From contig NZ_JOHY01000034.1 in NCBI RefSeq assembly GCF_000721495.1, forward strand, positions 62,001 through 126,000: a DNA stretch of 64,000 nt, read 5' to 3'. Both the position numbers and the translations under genes were made by a program. Of this stretch, positions 42,014-50,568 are shown one piece after another. The notes beneath the pieces were generated by a model, which saw only the letters and a program-made list of their open reading frames with translations, did no database searches and was not told the DNA's origin. Each line of letters starts with the position of its first letter. The first letter of the stretch is position 1. This stretch comes from Streptomyces sp. NRRL F-5123. Its GTDB lineage: Bacteria; Actinomycetota; Actinomycetes; Streptomycetales; Streptomycetaceae.

Positions 42014-42553
42014 GTGGGGAAGCGCCGGGCGGCAGCTGAGACCCGACGAGACGCCGAGTTCGCGGCGTTCACCGCCGGGGCGGCAGGACGGCTGCTGCAC
42101 ACCGCGACCCTGCTCACCGGCGACCGCGAGCAGGCCGAGCGGCTGCTCGGCGCGACCTTGGCCCGCACCTACGCGGACTGGCTGCGGATGCGCTCCGACG
42201 ACCCCTACGACCAGGCCCGGGCCGAGTTGGTGCGGCGCTTCGCGTCCCGCCCGTTCTGGCGCAGGCCGCGCGGCGGGGTGCTGAACCGGCTGACCCCGCA
42301 GGAGCGGATGATCGTCACGATGCGCTACTTCGAGGGCGTCGCCGAGGAGCAGACCGCCGCGCAACTGGGGCTGCCCACCGACCGCGTCCGGGCGATCTGC
42401 GCCCGCGCCGCCGCGACCCTGCGCAGCCGCCCACCGGGCCCGCCGCCGCGCAGCGTCGCCGAGGCCCGCTCGGGCGACGGCCCGGGCGGCCCCCCGAGCG
42501 ACCTCCCGGGCGGCACGCGCCCGCACCGCGAGGTGCACGGAGCGGCCCGGTGA
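42014..42553 (+). CDS. SigE-family-like ECF sigma factor (degenerate)
   Basis: About 179 residues from GTG 42014. The pattern of a compact ECF sigma is visible: AEFAAFTAGAAGRLLHTATLLTGDREQAERLLGATLARTYADWLRM (region 2, with low conservation of the core-binding face) and LNRLTPQERMIVTMRYFEGVAEEQTAAQLGLPTDRVRAICARAAATLRS (region 4 HTH). The start is uncertain: the frame is open to a GTG at 41861 that overlaps the MarR stop, but that added sequence looks non-coding; TTG 41978 is another option. Its stop overlaps the next gene (GTGA). Confidence 0.72.
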   Translation: MGKRRAAAETRRDAEFAAFTAGAAGRLLHTATLLTGDREQAERLLGATLARTYADWLRMRSDDPYDQARAELVRRFASRPFWRRPRGGVLNRLTPQERMIVTMRYFEGVAEEQTAAQLGLPTDRVRAICARAAATLRSRPPGPPPRSVAEARSGDGPGGPPSDLPGGTRPHREVHGAAR

Positions 42554-42864
42554 GCCCGGCGCGCAACCGGCGCGACGACGAGGTGCGCAGGCTGCTCGAC
42601 ACCCCGCACCCGATCGTGCCCGCGGGCCTGGTCGCGGAGGCGACCGCGCGGGGACGGCGCACGGTACGCCGCCGCCGGGTGCTGGCCCGCGCCCTGTGGG
42701 TGCTGCTGGCGGCCGCGGTGGCGGCCGGGATCGTCCTCGCGGTCCTGTACTGGCCGGACGATCCCGGCGGGGGCGGCGGCACCGGCGACGGCACGTGGTG
42801 GGGGCAGACGGTCACGGCGCGCATCCCGCCGCCGCTGTTACCCCGTCTGCCCCGCGTGCCGTGA
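42550..42864 (+). CDS. small membrane protein with a TTA codon
   Basis: 104 residues: an Arg-rich N-terminal segment (EATARGRRTVRRRRVLARA), one transmembrane helix (LWVLLAAAVAAGIVLAVLYW), then a Gly/Pro-rich external tail. Translationally coupled to the sigma-like gene (GTGA overlap), so it may be its membrane partner, in the manner of an anti-sigma factor, though no zinc motif is present. Codon 97 (42838-42840) is TTA, rare in this DNA and read by the bldA tRNA in Streptomyces. Confidence 0.72.
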   Translation: MSPARNRRDDEVRRLLDTPHPIVPAGLVAEATARGRRTVRRRRVLARALWVLLAAAVAAGIVLAVLYWPDDPGGGGGTGDGTWWGQTVTARIPPPLLPRLPRVP

Positions 42865-42900
42865 GGCGGATTCCCGGCTCGGAACACCGGCCCCTCGACG

Positions 42901-44064
42901 TCAGCCCAGCGCCTGCGTGAGGTCGGCCAGCAGGTCGTCGGCGGACTCGATGCCGACCGACAGCCGTACCAGGTCCGCGGGCACTTCGAGGGCGGAGCCC
43001 GCCGCCGAGGCGTGCGTCATCCGGCCCGGGTGCTCGATGAGCGACTCGACGCCACCGAGCGACTCGCCCAGCGTGAAGAGCCCGGCCCGGTTGCACACCT
43101 CGACCGCCGCCTCCTCGCCGCCCGCGACGCGGAAGGACACCATCCCGCCGAAGGCCCGCATCTGCTTGGCCGCGATCTCGTGGCCCGGGTGCTCCGGCAG
43201 GCCCGGGTAGAGGACGTGGGTGACCTTCGGATGGGCCGTCAGCAGCTCGACGACGCGGGCGGCGTTGGCACTGTGCCGGTCCATGCGCACCGCGAGCGTC
43301 TTGATGCCGCGCATGACGAGCCAGGCGTCGAACGGCCCGGCCACCGCGCCCATCGCGTTCTGGTGGTAGGCGAGTTCGTCGCCGAGCGTGGCGTCGGAGG
43401 TGACCAGGGCGCCGCCGACGACGTCGGAGTGGCCGCCCATGTACTTGGTCGTGGAGTGCACGACGACGTCCGCGCCGAGCGCGAGCGGCTGCTGCAGGTA
43501 CGGGCTGGCGAAGGTGTTGTCGACCACCAGCCGCACGCCCGCCTGCCGGGCGACCCCGGCGAGCGCGGCGATGTCGGAGACGCCCAGCAGCGGGTTGGAC
43601 GGCGTCTCGACCCAGATGACCTTGGTCTCCGGCCGCAGCGCGGCGCGCACCGCCTGGATGTCGGAGGTGTCGGCGACCGACCAGGACACGCCCCAGCGCT
43701 CCACGACCCGGGAGAAGAGCCGGAAGGTGCCGCCGTACGCGTCGTTGGGGATCACGACGTGGTCGCCGGGGGCCAGGACCGTACGCAGCAGGCAGTCCTC
43801 CGCGGCGAGGCCGGAAGCGAAGGCGAGCCCGCGGCGGCCGCCTTCGAGGGCCGCGAGGTTGGCTTCGAGCGCGGTCCTGGTCGGATTCGCCGACCGGCTG
43901 TACTCGTAGCCGCCCCGCAGCCCGCCGACGCCGTCCTGCTTGTACGTCGACACCTGGTAGATCGGGGTGACGACGGCGCCGGTGGCGGCGTCCGCGGGCT
44001 GCCCGGCGTGGATGGCCAGGGTCTCGAACTGGCCGCCGTGCTGATCGGTGTGGTGATCGCTCAT
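42901..44064 (-). CDS. metB: cystathionine gamma-synthase
   Basis: 387 residues, Cys/Met-metabolism PLP family. Motifs: YSRSANPTRTALEANLAALEGG, the PLP lysine in VVVHSTTKYMGGHSDVVGGA, VRLVVDNTFASPYLQQPL and FTLGESLGGVESLIEHPGRMTHAS. The GESLGGVESL ending fits both gamma-synthase and gamma-lyase; actinobacterial relatives are annotated as cystathionine gamma-synthase. ATG 44064 overlaps the stop of the YfhO-type gene (ATGA), an unexpected coupling of a metabolic and a membrane gene. Confidence 0.9.
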   Translation of the reverse strand: MSDHHTDQHGGQFETLAIHAGQPADAATGAVVTPIYQVSTYKQDGVGGLRGGYEYSRSANPTRTALEANLAALEGGRRGLAFASGLAAEDCLLRTVLAPGDHVVIPNDAYGGTFRLFSRVVERWGVSWSVADTSDIQAVRAALRPETKVIWVETPSNPLLGVSDIAALAGVARQAGVRLVVDNTFASPYLQQPLALGADVVVHSTTKYMGGHSDVVGGALVTSDATLGDELAYHQNAMGAVAGPFDAWLVMRGIKTLAVRMDRHSANAARVVELLTAHPKVTHVLYPGLPEHPGHEIAAKQMRAFGGMVSFRVAGGEEAAVEVCNRAGLFTLGESLGGVESLIEHPGRMTHASAAGSALEVPADLVRLSVGIESADDLLADLTQALG

Positions 44065-46661
44065 GCCGCCGAGGGTAGTGCCCCGGCCGCCCCGTCCCGG
44101 CGCTTCACCCGCCGGTACCACAGCCCCGTCGCGATCAGGGCGACGAGTGCCGCGCCGCCGGCCGCGCCGCCGAGCTTGAGGCCGGGCGGGGTGAAGTCGC
44201 AGGCCAGCGTGGTGGCCTTGCCGTCCAGCGGCACCGCGACGAGGCCGAGGTACTTGTGGGCGGGCTTGGCCGGGCCACCGCCGGCCGAGCAGCTCCAGCC
44301 CTCGATCCGGGGGACGGCGACGAGCGCGGTGCCCGTGCTGCCCGCCGGGAGGGTGGCCGAGAGGTGGTGGCCGTCGATGTGCACGGCGGTCGCCCCGGTG
44401 GCCGTGAGCTTCTGCACGGCGGCGGTGAGGCGCCCGCGGTCCAGGCAGCCGAGGGGCTGCTCCGGGAGCCGCAGGTGGCCGAAGAAGCTCAGCGCGACCT
44501 CGGCGCGGCCGGAGGCGGGGACGGTGCCGACGGGCACCATCGGGGCGCGGACGGCGGGCAGGTGGCCGTCCACGCCGACCGGCGCGGCGCCGCCGAGCGC
44601 CGCGGTGCCCTTGTACTGCGGGGCCCAGAAGTAGACCGGGGAGCCGGGCGCGCAGGTCGCGGTGAGCAGCGCCTTGCCGGTACCGGTGTCGGTGCGGGTG
44701 ACGTGCGGCTGGTCGTAGACGGTGGCGCCGAGCAGGAGTTCCTGGTTGCTGAAGGCGGAGTCGGTCCACTGCGGGGCCGTACGGGCGAGGTCCAGGTCCG
44801 GCCGGACGGTGACCAGCGGCGGGACCGGGGTGGTGGTGGACGTTGTGGTGGCGCGCGGCAGTTCGGTGCTGCTGGGCTTCGCGGTGGGGGTGGAGTGCAT
44901 GCGGGTGCCGATGGAGAAGATCGCGTCGGTGACCGGGTTGTCGAGCGTCACCGGGTGGCGGCCCTTGGCGTAGTGGCCGAAGCCCAGCTCGGACAGCGTC
45001 CAGGAGGTGATGTCGGAGGTGAGGCTGCTGTAGTACTCGGCGCCCTGGCCGCCGACGACCAGTTCGTCGTTGCCGCCGGGTACGTCGCCGGGGTCGGTGC
45101 GCGAGCGCGGCCAGTCGTCCTTGGCGGCGACCTCCGCGGCCATGTCCTGCTGGGCCGGGCCGAGCCGCGGCGTCCAGGACACCTCCTTGAGCTGGTCCTT
45201 GACGACCCGGCTCGCGGACACCGCGGACTCCCCGCCCTGCGCGAGCAGCAGCAGGACGACGGCGGCTGCCGGCAGCGCCCGCGCGCCCCACCCGTACCGC
45301 TGCCGGAGCAGCAGCGCGGCGGCGGCGGCAAGCCCGAGGACCAGGGCGAGCGCGAAGACGCGGTAGGTCCAGCGGTCGTCGGCCTGGCGGCCGTGCCCGG
45401 CGAGCGCGATGAGCAGCACCAGGGCGGTGCCGCCGAGCAGCGCCGGCAGCGCGGGCAGCCCGTCGGCGGCGGACAGCCACCCGGCGATCAGCAGCAGCCC
45501 GCACAGCACGAAGGTCTGTCGGTAGGGCACGCCGTTGGGTGAGGCCCCGGCGTGCCAGACCAGGTGGGTGGGCTCCCAGTTGAGCGACAGCGTCACGAGC
45601 ACCGCGGCGGCCGACCACCAGGCCCGTACGCGTACGGCGACCGCCCGGTTGAAGGGCAGGGTCAGGGCGAGTACGAGCGCGGGGGTGCCGATGTAGAGGG
45701 CGGGGGTCGCGGTGCTGGTCGTCGCGGGCAGGAAGCGGGCGGCGATGTCGGCCCAGGCGGCGGGCTCGAAGGTCACCTTCGGGGTCGGGTCGGCGACCTT
45801 GGTGGCCTTGTAGATCACCAGCACCAGCGGGGCGGCGAGCCCGACGCCGATGAGCATCCCGCGGGCCGCGTGCAGCAGCGTGAGCAGCCGCTTGCGGGCG
45901 GTCTCGCTCCCTTCCGCGGTGAAGAGGCGTACCAGCAGCACGATCGCGGCGCCGAGGGTGGCCATGTAGGCGGTGTAGAAGTTCGACACCCACGCGAGCG
46001 CGACGACCAGCGGGGCGATGACCGGGCGGCGGGCGGTGCGCGCCCACTCGCCGACCAGGCACAGCATCGGGAAGGCGAACAGGCCGTCGAGCCACATCGG
46101 CACGACCGCGCCGTTGTCGAGCGTCCATCCGGACAGCGCGTACGCGGCGCCGAGCAGCGCGGCGAGCGGCCAGGGCCCGCGGCGCAGCCGCAGCAGCAGC
46201 ACCGCCATCGCGGCTCCGGCCGCGGTGACCTTGGCGACGGTGATGACGTAGAGCGCCAGCTCCGGGCGGTCGGCCGGGAAGAGCACGACCATGAGGTCGA
46301 AGGGGCTGCTCAGGTAGGTGCCGATGTCGCCGAGGAAGTTCGTGCCGAAGCCGGAGTTCCAGTTGACGAAGAGGTCGCCGTCGGCGCCGCCGAGCAGCAC
46401 CTTGCGCCAGTACACGTGGTAGGGCAGGTACTGGTTGCCGAGGTCGACGACGTTGCGGGTGTGCGAGCCGAGCGGGTAGCTGCCGGCGAGCGCGCCGCCG
46501 AGGCAGAAGAGCACGCAGGCCAGCACCGCGGCCCCCGCGCCCGCCCGCAGCGCGACGCTGCCCCGGGCCCACGCGCGCAGCCGCCCGCCTGCGGCTTGCG
46601 GCGGGCGGGCTGCCGGGCCTGCGGGATTCTCCTGGGCCGATACGGCCTCGGCTGCGGACAC
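44061..46661 (-). CDS. YfhO family multi-pass membrane protein (GT-C-like)
   Basis: 866 residues with about twelve N-terminal helices and a long extracytoplasmic C-terminal domain that ends in a final helix (AAGGAALVALIATGLWY) and basic tail. The DUF YfhO pattern is visible: YPLGSHTRNVVDLGNQYLPYHVYWRKVLLGGADGDLFVNWNSGFGTNFLGDIGTYLSSPFDLMVVLF. YfhO proteins in Firmicutes act in glycosylation of wall polymers. GTG 46661 has GGAGGA about 5 nt upstream, supporting an independent start, yet the frame is open upstream into the beta-helix gene with no stop. Confidence 0.85.
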   Translation of the reverse strand: MSAAEAVSAQENPAGPAARPPQAAGGRLRAWARGSVALRAGAGAAVLACVLFCLGGALAGSYPLGSHTRNVVDLGNQYLPYHVYWRKVLLGGADGDLFVNWNSGFGTNFLGDIGTYLSSPFDLMVVLFPADRPELALYVITVAKVTAAGAAMAVLLLRLRRGPWPLAALLGAAYALSGWTLDNGAVVPMWLDGLFAFPMLCLVGEWARTARRPVIAPLVVALAWVSNFYTAYMATLGAAIVLLVRLFTAEGSETARKRLLTLLHAARGMLIGVGLAAPLVLVIYKATKVADPTPKVTFEPAAWADIAARFLPATTSTATPALYIGTPALVLALTLPFNRAVAVRVRAWWSAAAVLVTLSLNWEPTHLVWHAGASPNGVPYRQTFVLCGLLLIAGWLSAADGLPALPALLGGTALVLLIALAGHGRQADDRWTYRVFALALVLGLAAAAALLLRQRYGWGARALPAAAVVLLLLAQGGESAVSASRVVKDQLKEVSWTPRLGPAQQDMAAEVAAKDDWPRSRTDPGDVPGGNDELVVGGQGAEYYSSLTSDITSWTLSELGFGHYAKGRHPVTLDNPVTDAIFSIGTRMHSTPTAKPSSTELPRATTTSTTTPVPPLVTVRPDLDLARTAPQWTDSAFSNQELLLGATVYDQPHVTRTDTGTGKALLTATCAPGSPVYFWAPQYKGTAALGGAAPVGVDGHLPAVRAPMVPVGTVPASGRAEVALSFFGHLRLPEQPLGCLDRGRLTAAVQKLTATGATAVHIDGHHLSATLPAGSTGTALVAVPRIEGWSCSAGGGPAKPAHKYLGLVAVPLDGKATTLACDFTPPGLKLGGAAGGAALVALIATGLWYRRVKRRDGAAGALPSAA

Positions 46662-46838
46662 GGGTCCTCCGGGTTGTGGTGCGCTGCGCGTGGTACGTCC
46701 GGCCCGCGGGTCCTGTCGCCGCACGGGTGCGACCAGCCATCCCACACCGGCCCGGCGACACCGCCTCGACCACGGGGCGAACCCCGGGGCGCGACCGGGT
46801 GAACGCCGGGAATCGCCGGATGTCCCGGGTACGCGCGA

Positions 46839-46881
46839 GCCGCCGGCCGCCCGGGTGTCAGGGACCCGGGCGGCCGGCGGC
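46839..46881. terminator. perfect 18-bp hairpin upstream of the YfhO-type gene
   Basis: Arms 46839-46856 (GCCGCCGGCCGCCCGGGT) and 46864-46881 with loop GTCAGGG. Probably the original terminator of the beta-helix gene, now inside an open reading frame because repeat R3 removed that gene's stop codon. Confidence 0.8.
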
Positions 46882-46893
46882 CGGTTCGCCCCA

Positions 46894-46989
46894 GTGCTGT
46901 GACCGGGAGGGTTTGCCGGTAGCTTGCGGCGTCCGGTGCGGTGCGTCGCAAGGCGCCGGATCGGCCTCGTAGTGGGCCTACTCGGTCGA
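46894..46989. repeat. R3 repeat, copy B, at the broken 3' end of the beta-helix gene
   Basis: Shares GTGCTGTGACCGGGAGGGTT with copy A at 26505 and has the 34-bp block 46956-46989 in inverted orientation relative to copy A (32 of 34 identical). Translation on the minus strand (TGRRKLPANPPGHSTG) parallels copy A ([15 protein letters not shown]). It directly follows the last family-like residues, GVNNCGSFNFTPAG. Confidence 0.8.
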
Positions 46990-48914
46990 CCCGCCGGGGT
47001 GAAGTTGAACGAGCCGCAGTTGTTGACGCCCACGGCCCCGACGTTGCGGGCATCGACGTTCTCGAAGGTCGCGCCGCCCGCGGACCGGGCACTGAGTACG
47101 GAGGTGCCGGTGCCGTCGACCTGGATGTCCTTGAAGTGCACGTCGGTGATCGTGTACCGGTCCTTCACCGGGAAGTCGGTGACCAGCATGATCGCGTTGT
47201 AGGTGCTGTCGAGGAAGTGGTCGCCGGTCACCTGGATGTCGGCGTCGATGTTCTTCTCCAGCGCGTAGAACCAGATCGCGCCGAGCCCGATGTTCCAGTT
47301 CAGCTCGTACGTGCCCGCGCGCACCGTGGTGTTGTCGGTGATCTTCAGCGAGCCGGTGAAGGGCTCGGCGCCGAAGCGGGAGCCGACCTGGATCGCGCTG
47401 CCCTCGCGGACGGGGTCGGCGATCAGGTTCGCCGAGACGGTGTTGTCCGTGCCGCCGTAGAGGGCGATGCCGTTGGCGAGGACGGGGGTCTGCACGGTGT
47501 TGTGGTCGACGGTGTTGCCCGCGTCCTCGACCTTGTCCGACCACAACGCGAGCGCGTCGTCACCGGTGTTGCGCAGGAAGTTGTTCGAGATGACCGAACG
47601 CGTCACGCCGGTGTGGAAGTTGATGCCGTCGGCGATCTGGTCGACGACCACGTTGTTGGTGATCCTCAGATTGCTCATCGGCCCGTCGAACCACATGCCG
47701 ACCTTGGTGTGCTGGATGTACAGGCCGTCGATCGTGGAGTTGCTGAGCGCGCCGCCGACGCCGTTGACCTGGTCGGTGTCGATGCGCTCGCGGACGTCGC
47801 CCTCGATCGCGAAACCGGACAGGTGGACGTCCGAACTGCCGCCCTGCGCCGCGTCCTTGCCGTAGAAACCGACCCCGGTGTGCACAGATCCTCCCCCAGG
47901 CCCTTCGGGCTGGGAGGTACCCCCAGGGGCGGGCGTGGCGAGGTCCACTTGGTGGCCCTTGAGGATCGTGTACCAGCTGCCCGCGCCCTCGATCGTGACG
48001 TGGTCGACGACGATGTGCCGGCTGACCTGGTACGTGCCCGGCGGGATGTAGACCTTGAGGTGGGCGCGCTGCGCGAACGCGACGGCCTTGTCGATCGCCG
48101 CCGCCGAGTCGCGGTGCCCGGTCGGGTCGGCGCCGAACAGCAGCACGTCGGCCGCCGGCAGATCCACCTTCGGCGGCGCGACGAGCTGCGAGTCCAGCAG
48201 GTCGACCGTGGTGGCCGCGGCCCCGGCGGGCACGGACAGCCGCACCTTCTCGCCCGCCTTGTACGTACGGCCCAGCAGCAGCCGCTGCTCGTCGTAGAAG
48301 TGGTTGGGCCGGAAGGGCTTGGCGAAGACCGGCGCCGGGGTGGTGTCCTGCGGGACGCAGCCGCACTCGGTGACCCAGTAGTCCGGGTGCAGGATGTCGG
48401 CGCCCGGGTCGTTCGAGAACGGGTAGAGGTTGTAGAGCCAGGCGTACTGCGAGGTCAGCGTCATGGTCCTCGTCGTGCCGCCGACGCCCACCTTCAGCGG
48501 GGAGGTGAGCCCGCCGCCCTCGGGGGCGTCCGGGATGCTGTAGCGCACGTTGATCGCGTTGGCCGCGCTCGGCAGCGTGAACTCGACGTACTGCCCCGGC
48601 TGGAGCGTCACCGCGCTGCGGCCCGACGCCTCCGCGGGCAGCGTGTACGCGTCCCTCCCCGGCCCGATGACCGTGCCGTTCGTGACCGCGTTCTCGGCCT
48701 CCTGCTCGGCGAAGCCGACGCTCGCACCGCGCCCGGCGGTCAGCGCCGGGTCCAGCGCCGCCCGGGTGACCCGGGCCTTGCCCTGCCCGGCCTGCCCCGC
48801 CCCCTTGGCCGCCGCCGCTCCGGCACCCAGCACGCCGAACGCCGCAGCGGTCGCGGTGACCGCCGCGACCGCCACAACGGCTCTTCGCCGCGGGCCTGTT
48901 GACCATCTCGCCAT
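46990..48914 (-). CDS. secreted parallel beta-helix glycosidase (alpha-1,3-glucanase/GH87-like), 3' end lost
   Basis: About 640 residues are retained. A signal peptide (RRRAVVAVAAVTATAAAFGVLGAGAAAA) precedes a CBM6-like domain (EQEAENAVTNGTVIGPGRDAYTLPAEASGRSAVTLQPGQYVEFTLP), an acidic linker and a right-handed beta-helix (ADVLLFGADPTGHRDSAAAIDKAV; NLRITNNVVVDQIADGINFHTGVTRSVISNNFLRNTGDDALALWSD). The Asp-rich NTGDDALALW segment resembles the catalytic region of mycodextranase-type enzymes. A mini-element adds GGTSQPEGPGGG at 47889-47926. At 46990 the frame enters R3; there is no stop, and it runs in phase into the YfhO-type protein. Start ATG 48914 has only a weak ribosome site. Confidence 0.72.
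47889..47926. repeat. palindromic mini-element inserted in frame within the beta-helix gene
   Basis: On the coding strand: GGGGGTACCTCCCAGCC, CGAAGGG, CCTGGGGGAGG. It encodes GGTSQPEGPGGG between HQVDLATPA and SVHTGVGFYG. Same orientation and reading frame as the copy in pckG. Confidence 0.8.
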
Positions 48915-49324
48915 CGACAGCTCGATTCTCTCGGGACACCTCGGGTGGGGGTTCCGCCGCGCGCGGGCGGCGGCGGTGAGGGTGAATTTAGGACCCTCCG
49001 GACCGACGGCACAAGGTGCGTGCGCTCGGTATTTCGTGTCTGTGCCGAGCAACTTCATGAGATTGCGCAGTTCTTGCGGTCGGAGTTCGGAGCGTTGCGG
49101 TGCCGGAGGGGACGGACGGGGGCCGGCGGACGGGAGGGGTTCCAGCCGAAAGCGGACAGCACGGGATGGTTGAGCCGGATCGGTGCGGGATTGACCTCAC
49201 AGACATTTCGCCGCCGCTTTGGCAGGATGGCCGGAGCAGTCGGACTGGCGTCGGCTCTGCGGGGCAGGCGACGGTGGACGGTACGGCACCGGAGTCAGCA
49301 GCGGCGGACGACAGGGGCTGAGGC
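48915..49324. other. 410-bp divergent gap
   Basis: Between the beta-helix gene and the PAP2 gene. It contains GC-rich simple sequence at 48950-48975, a short A+T-richer stretch at 48980-49085, and an isolated TTGACC at 49192-49197 without a convincing -10 at the right distance. No gene, repeat family member or strong palindrome was recognised. Confidence 0.5.
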
Positions 49325-50362
49325 ATGGGTATGGGGAATGCGACGTCGGCGGCGTACGGCACCCGGAGACTCCTCCCCCGACCACCACGCATCCCGCTCC
49401 CCGACCGGCTCCCCCACCTCCTCCCGGAGCTGGCACTGCTCGTCGCCGTCCAGGCCGTCTACAAGTACGGGCGGAAGGTCGCCAACGGCCACACCGAGGA
49501 GGCGTTCCACCACGCCGACCACGTGTGGTCGTTCGAGCGCGCGGTGCACCTGCCGAGCGAACACTCCGTGCAGCAGCTGCTGCTGCACAGCCACACGCTC
49601 GTGCACACCGCCAACTACCTCTACGCGACGGTGCACTTCCCGGCGATGCTGCTCTTCCTGGGCTACATGTTCGTGCGCAGGCGCGCGCACTACCTGTGGA
49701 TCCGGCGCGCGATCGTCATCCAGACGATGCTGGCGCTGCTCGGCCACCTGCTCTTCCCGCTCGCGCCGCCGCGCATGCTGCCCGGCGACGGCATGATCGA
49801 CACCGCCGCGGTGTACGGGCCCGCGGTCTACGGCAAGCCCGAGACGCACTCGATGGCGAACCAGTTCGCCGCGATGCCGTCGCTCCACGTCGGCTGGGCC
49901 CTGGCGATCGCGGTGGGTCTCATCGCCTCCCACCGCTCCCGCTGGCGCTGGCTGTGGCTGCTGCACCCGCTGCTGACGATGCTCGTCGTGGTCGGCACGG
50001 CCAACCACTACTGGCTCGACTGCATCATCGGCTCACTCCTCCTGGGCCTCGCCCTCTCCCTCGTCCCGGGCCCGACCCCGGGCCTGTCCCCCACCGACTC
50101 CCACCCCTGGGTGTGGCCCCTGCGCCGGGAGCCGCCCCGACAGGGGGCGGCTGCGCCGCGGGGCGAGCGTTCTCTGCTGCGCAGGGCGGTGAGCGTTCTT
50201 GGGGGCGCGTGGGGGCACCTCCCAGGCGAAGCCCTGGGGGAGAACTGCGCGAGCAGCCCCCCACCGGCCGGTGGTCCTGGGGGCGCCTCCCGGGCGGAGG
50301 TCCGGGGGAGGACCGAACTGCCCCTTTCGGACGGTGGCGACCCGCGCCACGTACGCGGCTGA
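49325..50362 (+). CDS. PAP2 superfamily (inositol phosphotransferase-like) membrane protein with repeat-encoded tail
   Basis: 345 residues. About six helices; the PAP2_3-type motifs are AAMPSLHVGWALAIAVGL (catalytic SLH) and TANHYWLDCIIGSLLLGL (second His and Asp). The usual first PAP2 motif is represented by the LAPPRML loop, as in inositolphosphotransferase-like relatives. The family-like part ends near residue 265; the last about 70 residues (RSLLRRAVSVLGGAWGHLPGEALGENCASSPPP...) are translated from an R1 repeat with mini-palindromes, which also supplies the stop. ATG 49331 is an alternative start. Confidence 0.82.
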   Translation: MGMGNATSAAYGTRRLLPRPPRIPLPDRLPHLLPELALLVAVQAVYKYGRKVANGHTEEAFHHADHVWSFERAVHLPSEHSVQQLLLHSHTLVHTANYLYATVHFPAMLLFLGYMFVRRRAHYLWIRRAIVIQTMLALLGHLLFPLAPPRMLPGDGMIDTAAVYGPAVYGKPETHSMANQFAAMPSLHVGWALAIAVGLIASHRSRWRWLWLLHPLLTMLVVVGTANHYWLDCIIGSLLLGLALSLVPGPTPGLSPTDSHPWVWPLRREPPRQGAAAPRGERSLLRRAVSVLGGAWGHLPGEALGENCASSPPPAGGPGGASRAEVRGRTELPLSDGGDPRHVRG

Positions 50363-50412
50363 GCGCGCATTCCTCCCCCGGGCTCCGCCCGGGAGGTACC
50401 CCCACGCGCCCC
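50200..50412. repeat. R1 repeat with three mini-palindromes
   Basis: Begins GGGGGCGCGTGGGGGCACCT and ends GGTACCCCCACGCGCCCCCT. Mini-elements at about 50210-50243, 50277-50310 and 50371-50403. The second sits between GGCCGGTGGTCC and ACCGAACTGCCCC, which run almost directly together (GGCACGA between) in the 13.6-kb copy. The 3' end of the PAP2 gene lies inside it. Confidence 0.85.
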
Positions 50413-50450
50413 CTGAACGACGGGCGCCCTGCGCGCGGAGAGCACCCGTC

Positions 50451-50531
50451 AGGGGCGCGGGGAACTGCGCGACCAGCCCAGCGCCGGCGGAAGATCGCGA
50501 CGCCCACCGCAAGGGGCACCCCGGAGCGCCC
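50451..50531. repeat. R1-type half repeat
   Basis: AGGGGCGCGGGGAACTGCGC, GACCAGCCCAGCGCCGGCGG, AAGATCGCGACGCCCACCGC. It ends about 35 nt before hutH. Same form as 55648-55732. Confidence 0.75.
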
Positions 50532-50568
50532 GTGACAGAGCGGGATTCAGTGCTTAGGGTTCGTGAAT

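Noticed and set aside
42901..46773. Minus-strand frame of about 1290 codons suggesting a fusion upstream of cystathionine gamma-synthase
   Set aside because: The upstream part is an out-of-frame shadow of the YfhO-type gene; metB has its own ATG overlapping the YfhO stop.
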